This document shows positions 12,041-21,949 of a stretch of DNA of 64,000 nucleotides, one piece after another (position 1 is the stretch's first letter; each line of letters begins with the position of its first letter). The stretch covers positions 117,067,562 through 117,131,561 of the forward strand of contig NC_067477.1 of NCBI RefSeq assembly GCF_947179515.1, read 5' to 3'. The position numbers were made by a program, and so were the translations under genes. Under the pieces are notes generated by a model. The model saw nothing but the letters and a program-made list of their open reading frames with translations, was not told the DNA's origin and did not search any database. The DNA is from Apodemus sylvaticus. Its lineage: Eukaryota; Chordata; Mammalia; Rodentia; Muridae.

Positions 12041-12382
12041 CTTTTTTTTTATTCAATATATTCTTTATTTACATTTCAAATGATATCCCCTTCCCTGGAT
12101 CCCCCTCCCTGAAAGTCCCATAAGCCCTCTTCTCTCCCCCTGTTCCCCAATCACCCCCTTCCCATTTCCCTGTCCTGGTATCCCCTACATTCCTAGGCAA
12201 GTGGATGGAACTGGAGAATGTCATCCTGAGTGAGGCAAACCAATCACAAAAGAACACACATGGTATTCACTCACTGATAGGATATTAGCCCAGAAGCTTG
12301 GAATACCCAAGAAACAATTCATATATCAAATGATTGCCCATGAAGAAGGAAGGAGAGGCCCTGCCCCTTGAAAGGCTCAGTG
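12041..12382 (-). mobile_element. 5'-inverted (twin-primed) LINE-1 3' end
   Basis: The left part (about 12041-12183) is an L1 3' UTR in minus orientation, from a poly(T) run through the complement of AAATGTAAATAAAGAATAT. The right part (about 12190-12382) is the adjoining ORF2 end and early 3' UTR in plus orientation (GGATGGAACTGGAGAATGTC onward, to AAAGGCTCAGTGCA). The two parts abut at nearly the same point of the L1 consensus, as in twin priming. The flanks CACCATATCTT (12033-12043) and CACCGTATCTT (12383-12393) are an 11-bp target duplication with one mismatch. The 3' UTR type matches the elements ending at 45180 and 60775. Confidence 0.9.
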
Positions 12383-12675
12383 CACCGTATCTTCCAGAGA
12401 TTTTCCCCCTCCCACTCTCCAAAGGAGGGATGCTATAACCCAAAAGAACCACTCAGGACAAGTATTTGTGACGGCCTTTATGAAGCACAGACATTAGTAT
12501 CTAGTCAGAATATGTGCCCATCCCTCTATCTTTACCTCACATGAGAGAGTCAAAGGACACTCCAAGACCCATCTTTCTCTGGGCTCTTGGCACAGACGCA
12601 TTTTGAAGAAGTCTGCTATTATCTTCAGTACCCTATATTTTTTTCTCTAACTTCTTCCTAAGGGAAGACAAAGAC

Positions 12676-12709
12676 CATGGAGGGATATATATGTATGTAT
12701 CCCTCCATG
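12676..12709. repeat. Inverted repeat, 10-bp arms
   Basis: Arms CATGGAGGGA and TCCCTCCATG are perfectly complementary around a 14-bp AT-rich loop. It lies 20 bp left of the duplicated segment at 12729. Confidence 0.9.
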
Positions 12710-12728
12710 AGCTGAGTCTGAGGAAGCA

Positions 12729-12903
12729 TAACCTGAGCTCCCCTCTGAATGAGGATGGGGCATCTTGTGGTAGAATAGATGAAGAAGACAGGAAGATGGA
12801 AACCTTGTGCTCTTATCCTGGGTTGCCACCTACAAGCTATATGATCTTAAAAAAGATACTTCAAGGGGCTGGCAGGATGGCTCAGTGGGTAAAAGTGCTT
12901 TCC
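12729..12903 (+). repeat. 175-bp duplicated segment, copy 1 (intronic)
   Basis: Aligns without gaps to 14091-14265 (constant offset 1362) with about seven mismatches by eye. It holds a MIR core (GGTTGCCACCTACAAGCTAT) and the first 39 bases of a B3 SINE, which is cut off at 12903 where a palindrome begins. Confidence 0.9.
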
Positions 12904-12927
12904 ATGTCTCATATATATATGAGACAT
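12904..12927. repeat. 24-bp perfect palindrome at duplication breakpoint
   Basis: ATGTCTCATATA is followed directly by its exact complement. It starts on the base after homology between the two 175-bp copies ends. Confidence 0.9.
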
Positions 12928-13051
12928 TCTCTTATGTCTCAGTTCACATTTTCTAGCCTGTTTCTTGAAAAAGCTATTGCCTCCTCATGTGTTTTCCTAT
13001 GAAACGTTGATTTAGCTTTTAATTTTTTAAAAATATCTCTTTTAAAGACTT

Positions 13052-13255
13052 GGACTGGAGAGGTGGCTTAGGGGATAAAGGTACTTGCAACCGGGCCTAT
13101 CTACCTGAGTTTAATCCCTGGAAATACATGCAGTGGAAAAGAAAGCCAACTCTGACAAGTTGTGTTTTAGCCTACACACACATACACATAGGCACCCACA
13201 CACACAAGCATACATGCTTACAACTACACAAATACAAATAAGTACATAAATATGA
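13052..13255 (+). mobile_element. B3/B2-type SINE
   Basis: tRNA-derived head GGACTGGAGAGGTGGCTTAG, B-box-like GAGTTTAATCCC, and a CA-rich, A-rich tail. Inserted in the last Galnt14 intron about 210 bp before the acceptor. Confidence 0.8.
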
Positions 13256-13465
13256 ATTTAAAATGCAATGAAAAAATAAAACCCCAATGCATGTCAGAAC
13301 AATTAGTAGCATTTTTCTTCCATTATGAGAACATGAAATCATGTCTCTGGCTGTCCACAGGTGGTGTCATCCATTCTGGTGATGCCTGAGTGCTTTATAT
13401 CATCTTTAGAACCCATGGTCTTAGCCAGCAAAATGAGTGCTTCTCTCTCCCCTCTATCTCCTCAG

Positions 13466-13624
13466 CAATGGACCAAGACTGGTGCCCGCATTGAGCACAT
13501 AGCATCTCACCTCTGTCTGGATACAGACATGTTCGGTGACAGCACAGAGGATGGCAAGGAGGTCGTTGTCAACCCTTGTGAGTCATCACTCATGAGCCAG
13601 CACTGGGACATTGTGAGCTCATGA
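13466..13624 (+). CDS. Galnt14: Galnt14 terminal coding exon: end of lectin domain and stop
   Basis: The terminal exon follows acceptor CTATCTCCTCAG. It has 52 sense codons and TGA at 13622-13624, entered in phase 0. It encodes QWTKTGARIEHIASHLCLDT, then an acidic stretch, and closes with NPCESS and SLMSQHWDIVSS. The first Gln-Trp and the final Gln-His-Trp are the Q-x-W-type signatures of the ricin fold, and the HLCLD / NPCES cysteines form the third repeat's pair. The end of the protein coincides with the end of GALNT14 as I remember it, so there is no C-terminal truncation. Reading is open across all four exons with no frameshift, which argues for a functional gene, not a retrocopy (introns are present). 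Confidence 0.95.
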   Translation, partial: QWTKTGARIEHIASHLCLDTDMFGDSTEDGKEVVVNPCESSLMSQHWDIVSS

Positions 13625-14050
13625 AGACGCTGGGTGCATTCAGCTGTGGTATTCACCACACTTCTCTGGACCAAACCAAACTTGAACCCAGGCTGTGAAC
13701 AGCTCATGACTACACCAGATGCCCTCGACTGGAGGTAGAGCAATGTGGCCCCCCAGGACAGGAGCAACTGTCTCAGGGAAGATGGAGGGAAAGGTCACAA
13801 AGCAGCAGGGCCCAGGACACCCTCTTGTGTGCAATACTATGAAGGTCCAGTCCTGACCAGGTTTTCTGATTGGGACCAGGAGATGGAGATCCGATGGGAA
13901 GTGTTTGTTGTACCCTTTCTTACAAAACAAGGCACGTTATGTTATGGAGCCTGGAAAGAAAAGCTGTCCTTGTCACTGTGCCAGGACTACATGGAGAGAT
14001 GCAGGATAGAGATGGTTTTCAGAACAAATAAAGCTAACCTTGGGAGTTGT
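13625..14050 (+). other. Galnt14: Galnt14 3' UTR
   Basis: Continuous, repeat-free sequence from the stop codon to about 18 bases past AATAAA. The cleavage site is inferred, not seen. Several open frames here are chance. The UTR is short, about 0.43 kb. Confidence 0.75.
14027..14032 (+). terminator. Galnt14: Polyadenylation signal AATAAA
   Basis: Canonical hexamer in ACAAATAAAGC, 403 bases after the stop codon, followed within 30 bases by a GT-rich stretch (TGGGAGTTGTCTTCG) suited to a downstream element. It is the first AATAAA after the stop. Confidence 0.85.
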
Positions 14051-14090
14051 CTTCGATAACTCATGCTGCTTCTTCAGCTAGCTCAGCACC

Positions 14091-14265
14091 TAACCTGAGC
14101 TCCCCTCTGAATGAGGGTGGGGCATCTTGTGGTAGAATGGATAAAGAAGACAGGAAGATGGAAACCTTGTGCCCTTATCCTGGGTTGCCACCTACAAGCT
14201 ATGTGATCTTAAAAAAGATACTTCAAGGGGCTGGCAGGATGGCTCAGTGGGTAAAAGTGTTTGCC
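14091..14265 (+). repeat. 175-bp duplicated segment, copy 2 (downstream of Galnt14)
   Basis: Partner of 12729-12903. It starts about 40 bp past the inferred cleavage site. Here the B3 SINE continues full length beyond the end of homology, so this copy looks like the more complete or source copy. Confidence 0.9.
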
Positions 14266-14340
14266 ACTGAGCCTGATGACCCGAGGTTGATCTCTCAAGC
14301 TGATGTGGTGGAGGGAGAGAACTGACTCTTACAACTTGTC

Positions 14341-14376
<36 letters not shown>

Positions 14377-14427
14377 CATGCAGGCCCACATTCATAGTAC
14401 CACACACACAAAACAAGTAAAAAAAAG
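14227..14427 (+). mobile_element. B3 SINE with expanded (GA)n
   Basis: GGGGCTGGCAGGATGGCTCA head, GAACTGACTCTTACAACTTG body, an internal (GA)n tract at 14343-14375 and a CA/A-rich tail. The GA expansion replaces the usual CTCTGACC region. Confidence 0.85.
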
Positions 14428-14449
14428 TTCTAATTTTTAAGACACTTTG

Positions 14450-14880
14450 GACCTGGGAAGATGCACATATTTTGCAAAGGGCTTGGCTAGCAAAGTTGAG
14501 TTTCAAACTCAAAACCCATATTAAAAAAAAAAAAAAGATAAGTATGGCAAACTCTTGTAATCCCAGAAGTAGAGGGGCAGAATGGGGTGAATCCCTAGGG
14601 CTTGTCAATTAGTCAGCCAGCCTAATCTACTTAACATGGTCTAGGCCATCGAGAGAAATTGTCTCAAAAAAAAAAAAAAAAAAAAAGATAGACAGTACTT
14701 GAGGAAAAGCATCCAACATTGGCTTTTAACCTCCATTTGCATGTGTACATATACAGGTACACGTGCTATACCTGCACACACTACACTTACAACACACATA
14801 CACTTTACTTACATATGCACACACCTCACACACACACACACAATACACTTACCTACACACACAAGGCACTTCACTTATTT
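14450..14880 (+). mobile_element. B4-type SINE with poly(A) and CA-rich tail
   Basis: ID-like head (GACCTGGGAAGATGCACATA), a B1-like part (CTTGTAATCCCAGAAGTAG to GTCTCAAAA), A-runs at about 14521-14535 and 14667-14686, and a CA-rich tail. Typical ID+B1 composite. Confidence 0.7.
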
Positions 14881-15237
14881 GGCCCACCACTTCTTATTAT
14901 GTTACATCATGAGACCAGATGGCTGCTAGTAACTCTTAGCAGGCTCTGGGTTCCTGTGGAGATCCTGATCTGGTAGATCTCCCATGGAGTTCAATCTCCT
15001 TGGCCAATTCTGATGTCTCTGCTTGTTCAAAATATTGTCATAGAATATCTGTCCATAAAGACCCTTACAGCCTATAGCCCCTTAGCATAGGAATTTCCTA
15101 CTAGAATACAAACCATTACCTGGTGTCTTCTGGGATTGGTTAGAGGAGCTATCCATTCTAAGTAATGAGGTCTTAAGAAACAAGCCATGTTATGTAAAGG
15201 TTTCTCACAGACACATGCCCATTTGCTGTTAGTAACT

Positions 15238-15640
15238 GTTAGCTGTTGCTGCATAAGAAATGACAACTTAAGCAACACACATTTATTGTCTCATAGTTGG
15301 TGTGGGTCAGGAGTCCATTAGCTGGAGTGGCAGTCGTGCTTAGTGGTGGGGTTGGCTCTGACTGTTTAAGTTCATTCTGCATGGGCCCCTCTCTCCCAGA
15401 GATATATATCAGATATAGCAGAGCACTTCCCAGAAAACTGGGAAAGTGGGGAGTGGGGAGATGGGATACCAGTGAGATGGACATCCTGTCCCTTTGCCAC
15501 CAAATGGTTCAAGCCTTCTCCCATCATGTGTTACAGTGTTTGCTCCACTTGACAGAAGCAGTCAGCAGGTGTAGCCCCTACTCAAAGCGAGGTCAATTAA
15601 GAGTCAAGGACAAGGGGTGATCAGATCTATCTAAGCCCAT
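15238..15640. repeat. Ancient mammalian interspersed repeat
   Basis: Resembles a common mammalian repeat beginning near CTGTTGCTGCATAAGAAATG and ACACATTTATTGTCTCATAG, ending about GATCAGATCTATCTAAGCC. I cannot assign the family from memory. The ORFs in it are chance. Confidence 0.5.
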
Positions 15641-15794
15641 CTTCCCCAGCGATTGTTGGATCCTAAGCAAGTATCTGTTCTCTTTGATCCTGGAGGTTAT
15701 CAAGCTTCCATACAGTCTGCTACTGCAGAGTGCTGCAGCCTTGGAAACTTGAGGGTTGACATGCCGAGACCAGCATCTCTTCTGGCGGTTGTAT

Positions 15795-16020
15795 TTCTGT
15801 ATGCACTCGTAGCACCTGCTCTGTGTTAGGACTAAGCCCTCTTCTGAGCCAAAGAAGAGGAGATGAGAAATGAAATGAAGCTGATGAGAAGAAGCTATGC
15901 CTTAAGCTATGTGTTCACAAGGCTTAAAGCAGCACCTCAGAGAGGAAAGACAGAAGGAATGGTTAGCAGGAATCAGACCAGATTTCCGACGCTGGTGAAG
16001 CAGGCACTGTTCTAGGTCAC
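15795..16020 (+). mobile_element. L2-like LINE fragment
   Basis: Diverged matches to the L2 3' end (AGCACCTGCTCTGTGTTAGG; further on GCAGGCACTGTTCTAGGTCA). Edges are uncertain. Confidence 0.4.
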
Positions 16021-17357
16021 TAAAGAAGCCTACCTTTCTCCTCTATTTTTGTGACTGTCTTTGAGTTCTCTGGTGGCAACAAAGTCTTTCTTGCTCTTTT
16101 TTTTATCCAATGGTACTGGGATAGATACACCAAGTACTCAGTAGACAATTTATAAGTAGGAGGTTGACAAATCATTCCTTGTTCACAATAAAATGAGTTT
16201 ACTTATGTATGACTACTGCCATACAATTACAGAAAGCAGGGGGCGGGGCTTGCATCTCTGGCAAAGTCAGAGGACCTGAGGAGAGGAGCCTGGGTGACAC
16301 ACACGTACATTATGTCCCAGGGCCACTTTTCTTCTCTTGTTGTGGGAGGGAAAAAAAAAAAACATTACTAGCATTTAGCTTCCTCCTGACATTCCTCTAA
16401 CCAGGGAGAAGACTTGGAATTGACGATGAAGAGTCACATTGAAGGGTGTGGAAAGTACCCTGCTAATGGAATACAGGTGGCTCTGGTGTGAACTGCATGC
16501 TGGGTATGTTCCTAAAGGCCCCAGTAGTGAAAAAATGGAGACAAGCCATTGTTGATGCAGATAGGAACCACTCCGACTCTGCAGGATAGCTAAAGTGCTC
16601 TCTGCTGTTCTCAGGCTGATGCAAAGAGAGAAAGAGTTGTGATTTAAAAGTAATCAGGGCTACAGTGGTGAATGTCTGTAAATGCAAAACAAGGCTGACA
16701 TCTCAGAGATGGCCGTGGCCTACGAGTGCACAGCACAACAGGAATAGCCAGGCACTTGTGTGGATGTTATCACTAGATTTGGATACCAAACTCTAGTAGC
16801 CTGAAGTAACTCACTTGGTAGGCAATCCGGAGCTATGACTGAACATTTGTTTTTCTATGAGAACGGAGAAGGTCTCTTGAAGATCTTGAGGTCTCACATG
16901 ATTCAGACGCCAAACAATGCTTAGAAAATCCCCTCCCTGGGGCTGTCTGACCCCTTGCCTGTTGTCAGGCAAGGAGTCAGTAGGAACCCTGTCCCTCATG
17001 GTCCCTTTTGCCTAATAGAAGATTATGGGCTTCTTTCAGAGTTTATTAATAGGATATGCATATTAAATAAAGATATATAGATGCTATATGTGACTGTGTA
17101 TGTTTAATGCTGGACTTCCATACAAGTTCTACACCTGTACACCCAACCACCTACAGACTAAAGCCACATGGGAAAAATGCATCTCTATTGAGCATTATAG
17201 TTTTTACCTTTTTCATTATGTATGCCCTGAACCGTATAGTATAAAATACACTTTCACTTTCATATACCCTTTAAATTATACTAGATCTCTTAACTAGCAC
17301 AGAGCTGGCTTAAAGTATAGAAGAGAATATGCAAAAGTTAGATGCAGTATGGAGTAG
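16021..17357. other. Intergenic, nothing recognised
   Basis: A GC-box-like GGGGGCGGGGC lies near 16240 without a CpG island around it. No exon or clear repeat is visible. Confidence 0.5.
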
Positions 17358-17460
17358 AGGACATGGCGCTGCAGGTAAGTATGTTTGCTGTGCAAGCATG
17401 AAGACCTGAGTTCAAATCCCCAGCACCTCAAAACCAACCAACCAACAAACAAACAAAAAA
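17358..17460 (+). mobile_element. ID/B4-head SINE
   Basis: GTTTGCTGTGCAAGCATGAA then TGAGTTCAAATCCCCAGCAC, with a tail of AACC/AAAC repeats. A tRNA-derived head without the B1 part. Confidence 0.7.
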
Positions 17461-17640
17461 CAGGCCGTCATGTACAACTTTGGGTCTGGGCTCTGGAGCT
17501 TCTGGCTAACAACATAGTCCAGATTTAGTGTAAGGCCCTTTCTTAGCAGAATAGGATACAGTGATACAACAGGACACCCAGTGCCCTTCTCTGGCCTCTG
17601 CACATGGACAGTGCAAAAAACCTTCACATACATGTGCATA

Positions 17641-17646
17641 TGCATT

Positions 17647-17677
<31 letters not shown>

Positions 17678-17735
17678 CACATGTGTGTATGTATATTATA
17701 TATGTAAATATACATATATACATATATATGGATGT
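17641..17735. repeat. Compound (CA)n(TA)n alternating purine-pyrimidine tract
   Basis: (CA)n passes into (TA)n, then ACATGTGTGTATG and TA-rich runs. It is a possible Z-DNA/cruciform-prone tract. Open frames on both strands are artefacts of the repeat. Confidence 0.9.
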
Positions 17736-17739
17736 ATAA

Positions 17740-18543
17740 ACATGGTGCCATTTTATATGAGTAACTTTAGCATCCACAGAGTAGGCATCAATGGGAATGA
17801 AGAACCCACTTCCTGTTGAGAGACAACTATGTATTCTCATGAACCGAGCAAAAAGAGAAGCAGGTTCTTCAGACACTCTGGTGTCTCATTTAGAGTCAGG
17901 GTCAGAATACTATTGAATGAAAGGGGAGAGATGGGAGTGTTTAGGTAAATCTGGGCTCTGTAGAGATAGTGGAGCCTGGGGCTGCATTGAAGCTAAGATT
18001 TTCTTTCCTGGCAGTTTGTTTCTCTCTGTGCTTTATAATTTCCCAATATTAGCTCATCTTCAGTGAGAGTCTTTCCTCTGGACAGCCTAGATACTCTGAC
18101 TGTAGAGGCATGCCCCTAGGGAGGTTTAAGCTTGCCTCTGCTAGGATTCCATTGGATTGCTTTGATTTCAAGCCAATTTATGAACTGATTTTTCTGTCAA
18201 TGGTTTTCACAAAGAGAGATGAGAATCTGGACCCTAGCTCTCCACTTGGGACAATCTTAGATTTTGATCATTTATAGATTGTCTTTTTTAGAGGTTGCTT
18301 TAGTCATGTTTCCCTGGGGTTGCCATTCACCCAGTCATATGGACACCCCACTTCTAGGCCCTGCTATCCACAAGGTCGTAGATCTATCTGTCTCTGCCTG
18401 CACTTAGAGCCCAGCCCTAGTGACACATGTCTGCTTTGATTCCCTATAATTGGTCTTTGCTACTTTGTGGGTTCTTCTTTTTCCTACCCTTTGTCCCCCC
18501 AGTTATACTTCCTATTACTTGATAGGAGAGAAAGGATAGAGGA

Positions 18544-18546
<3 letters not shown>
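17740..18546. other. Intergenic, nothing recognised
   Basis: No exon, RNA gene or identifiable repeat was seen. Confidence 0.5.

Positions 18547-18599
<53 letters not shown>
18547..18599. repeat. (AG)n microsatellite
   Basis: About 52 bp of uninterrupted AG. Confidence 0.95.
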
Positions 18600-18893
18600 A
18601 TGACTACTAACAAACTACAACCAGTCCTTCTAAACCAACAGCAACCACACTCCCCTGCCTCTTGAGACCCTAGCATTTATCTACCCTTTAAATAGTTCCC
18701 AGAATTCCAAATGTCACACAATTGCTGACAAAGCCACGCCTCGACTAGAGCATGAAGTGAATCACAGTGAGCTGTGGTAGATAGTCTGAAGAAGCCCCAT
18801 ATCCCCATACCTGAAGCTAAAATGAAAAGATAAACTATTTTGTGTTTTTTAAAGAAACCAAAAATTCCAGAATTGTGCCTACAATTCCCATCC

Positions 18894-18976
18894 ACATCTT
18901 CTCATCTCTCTCTCTCTCTCTCTCTCCCTTCCTCCCTCCCTCCCTCTCCCTCTCCCTGGCTCCCCCCCCCCCTCTG
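18894..18976. repeat. Polypyrimidine tract (TC)n/(CCCT)n/C-run
   Basis: About 80 nearly pure pyrimidines: TC repeats, CCCT repeats, then a C10 run. It could form triplex DNA. Confidence 0.9.
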
Positions 18977-18979
18977 AAT

Positions 18980-20955
18980 TGCAGTACATTTTTTGGAATT
19001 TGGACTCCCTCCCTCCCTTCTTTCGAATGCAGCTGTGGTTTCAAATTATCTTATTCAATATTTATGTGTACATGTGGTAAGGGGGTCCCCTGTGTTGCCT
19101 CTGACCAGAATTCCTTAGTGCTGTAATTAGCTGTCACCACTGTCTTCCCCACTGGCTGGGGCGAGCCTTATCTTATTGTAGACACTCCATACATTTCTAT
19201 GAATGAGTGAGAGAATACACATGTGATTCTTTAGCACCACTTTCTAATTACCTCCTGGCTAGTTATCAGACATTTGAGTTTTTAAAAGACAGCCAAGGCA
19301 GGAGTGGAAGACAGAGAAGACAAATTTATAACAATAAAATCTTGTTATAATACACATAGATTTGGGGATCATGCATATTTAACTTCATAATGACAGAGTT
19401 TAATACTGAGCATGCTAACTGGAAAGAACTATCAGTAATGAAAATCTTTAATACTGCAGTGGAGCCTGGCCACAGAGAATTTGTTCTCAGAAACTCAGAG
19501 GCAGGGGGTGGGGTGGGATAGTCATGGAGGGCTGGGCAAAAGCCCTTGTATTTAATCTGCAAGCATCTCAAGCGTGTCTATTGGCATCGAACAGGATGGG
19601 TCCTGACATCCAGAGAGAAGAGGACACTGTATCTGAGGTCCTCTTTGGTGACCCACAGAGAAATGCCCTGTTTCACTTATGCCACCCACTGAACTGTCCT
19701 GTTCCAAATGCTCCATCCTTTCAGCACCCGGGACAGCGTCTGGCAAGCTGGCTTCCTGCAGAAAGGACTACAGGAGATCCAGCAGCTGTGCCGATGTCCA
19801 GTGTGGCAGGTGGAAACCCGTTGGCCCCTGCCACACAGAGCCAATCATCTGAGCTTCCCTCGTGGGCTACAGTCTCTGGAAGCCCAAGTCGGATTAGCCA
19901 AGTCTGAAGCTCTGAGCGCTTTTCCATTTGCCATGGAGCTGACTAATTTAATGAAGCCGTCACAGTGCAAACCTCGGGGCTTATTGGAGAAGGACTCCAG
20001 CACGACATTATTTCACAGCAGTAGATTGCATCATTTTCATTTCACAGCTTTCCAATGGGAAATAATAAAACAAAATTACAAACATAATGAAGAAAGAAAG
20101 AAAGGAAGAAAAATCCGTGGGTAAGAGGCGAGCCCTCTATTCCGAGATAGGGGCTGCTTCTCTCCTTCACTTGAGCCAATAAATATCACCTGGTTTCACT
20201 CTGTAGGGGAGAACGTCCCGGAATGCAGGCACCTGCACGGCTGGAGATAACAGGGGGCAATAACTCACTGTCCAGGAACACCAAGCAGCCACGGCAGTCC
20301 TGTAGACACCCTTTCTGAGAAATCCAGCTTCCTGTGGGGCAGGATAAACTAGTGGGGTGTGGGTATGCACTGTGCCTGCCCTCCCCCAGAAGACAAAGCT
20401 GTTTGACCAGTGGCACTTCACCTAGTCTAGATGGAAGAAAACAGAGCCCTGCCATCGTTGCTCCTGCAGGATGCTTTCATTGTGACTGTGGGTGATCTGA
20501 CAGCCAGAGGCTAAATGGCAGTCCACAGAGGGACAAAGCCTTTTCCAAAAGCTGTTCTCATTAATTGCACTGAGGTGTACAGATGCAGGAAGGCCACTGA
20601 GCTCCGACAGGCCTTTTATTCTCCTCTGTGGACCTGCCCTTTGACCACAGAGATGCCCCAGGGCTACCCTTCCCAGCAAGGGGACTAGACTTCATTGCAT
20701 CTGGCTGGATTCCTCTCCTGCCTCTTACTGGAAATAAATTCCTACTCCAAGAGGGTGGGTGGGTGGGATCATCTGGAATGATTTTTTTTTTTTACCCAGT
20801 AGCCTCTTCAAAGCTTCTGCTGGCCCTCTCCTCCAGTCCTCATCTTGGAGGAAGTCTCTCTGGTTGCCAGCTCCTCCCATCTGAGTGGCATCCAATTGTT
20901 TCCCAGCTTGACTCACACTAGTACCTCCCCTTTCAAAGTGCATTTTGAAGAAGAC
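18980..20955. other. Intergenic; contains a CNE-like block
   Basis: No exon was recognised. The segment 19880-20110 has an even, non-repetitive, TAAT- and CATTT-rich composition with several CpGs and could be a conserved non-coding element. Open frames such as 19524-19907 lack splice sites or motifs. Confidence 0.4.
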
Positions 20956-20959
20956 ACAG

Positions 20960-21165
20960 GGGTTAAAGGTCAGTACCACATGATCCTCATTTTGGACTGA
21001 GAACAAGTGACTTAAATTTCTCTGATCTCAGTTATCTCCTCTATAAAACAGTCAGTACCACATCTGCCTCAGGATTTCATTTTGGCATTAGATACAGTGA
21101 TTTATTTAAAGTTCTCAGCACAGAGATAGGTGCACAGTAGGTCCTCCCCTTTCATTTTATCATCA
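20960..21165 (+). mobile_element. MIR SINE
   Basis: MIR-like order of AGTGACTTAAATTTCTCTGA, CTCCTCTATAAAACAG and ACAGAGATAGGTGCACAGTA, matching the 3' half of MIR. Confidence 0.65.
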
Positions 21166-21217
21166 TGATAGTTCACTAGAGCAGAGGGCAGGTCCATATG
21201 TTTTGAGAGCTGACCGC

Positions 21218-21945
21218 TTTAGTCTTCTTGGGATGCTGTGGTGGTCTGGATAGGTTTAGACCTTAAATACTAGTGTATTTGAATGCTTGGCCCACTGGGA
21301 ATGGCATTATTAGTAGTGTGGCCTATTTGGAGGACGTATATCACTATGGGGGTGGGCTTTGAAGTCTCCTATGCCTAATTTCTGCTCAGTGTGGGACTCT
21401 AGTCTCCTTCTGGCTACTTTTGGATCAAGATGTAGATCTCTCAGCTCCTCCAGCATCTGACTGCATGATGCCAGGCTTTCTAGCATGATGACAATGGACT
21501 GAACCTCTGAATCTGTAAGCCAGTCCCAACTAAATGTTTGCCTGTATAAGAGTTGCTTTAGTCATGGTGTCTCTTCACAGCAATAAAACCCTAACTAATA
21601 CAGATGCTATATCAAAAATGCTAGCACTGAATGGTTACAACCACAAATGTTTATTTCTCATGGTGCTAGAAGCCAGGACATCTAAAGTCAAGGTGCCAGC
21701 AAATGTGGTGTCAGATGAGGTACAGTACCTATTGGACAGACAACAGCCATGTATATGTAGTCTCACTTGGTAAAGAACTCTTTGAAATACCTGTTATAAA
21801 GATACCCACCCCACTCATGAAGGCTCTGCACTCATGACCCAGTCACCTCCCAAGGCCCCATCTCAATATCCTCACACTGTGAGTTGGGATTTTAACACCT
21901 GAGTTTGGAGCATACATAAGCATTCAGAGCACTCTATCCCCTCAA
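21218..21945 (+). repeat. Ancient interspersed repeat split by an LTR
   Basis: TTTAGTCTTCTTGGGATGC continues after the LTR as GATGCTATATCAAAAATGC, AAATGTTTATTTCTCATGG and, near the end, ACCCAGTCACCTCCCAAGG. This order is that of a widespread mammalian repeat whose family name I cannot give. It is interrupted at 21237-21602. Confidence 0.6.
21237..21602 (+). mobile_element. Solo MaLR LTR (MT/ORR1 type) with perfect 5-bp TSD
   Basis: 366-bp LTR starting TGTGGTGG and ending CTAACTAATACA, with AATAAA inside CAGCAATAAAACC near its 3' end. It is flanked on both sides by GATGC (21232-21236 and 21603-21607), the 5-bp duplication typical of ERVL/MaLR. No internal region or second LTR is present, so it is a solo LTR. 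Subfamily not resolved. Confidence 0.92.
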
Positions 21946-21949
21946 TCCT

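Larger units (their letters stand above)
11634..13465. other. Galnt14 last intron (1832 bp)
   Basis: Contains a twin-primed L1 (12041-12382), a hairpin (12676-12709), one copy of a 175-bp duplicated segment (12729-12903), a palindrome (12904-12927) and a B3 SINE (13052-13255). It is bounded by GTGAGT and CTATCTCCTCAG. Confidence 0.9.

Noticed and set aside
1789..13624. Assigning the gene to Galnt8 or Galnt2
   Set aside because: The lectin-domain text (GNIRQRQKCLESQ, WAFTYTQQ, SLMSQHWD) fits GALNT14 as I remember it; the C-termini of the others differ. A database search would settle it.
16235..16255. CpG-island promoter around the GGGGCGGGG box
   Set aside because: The CpGs are isolated; surrounding sequence has no CpG enrichment or first-exon signal.
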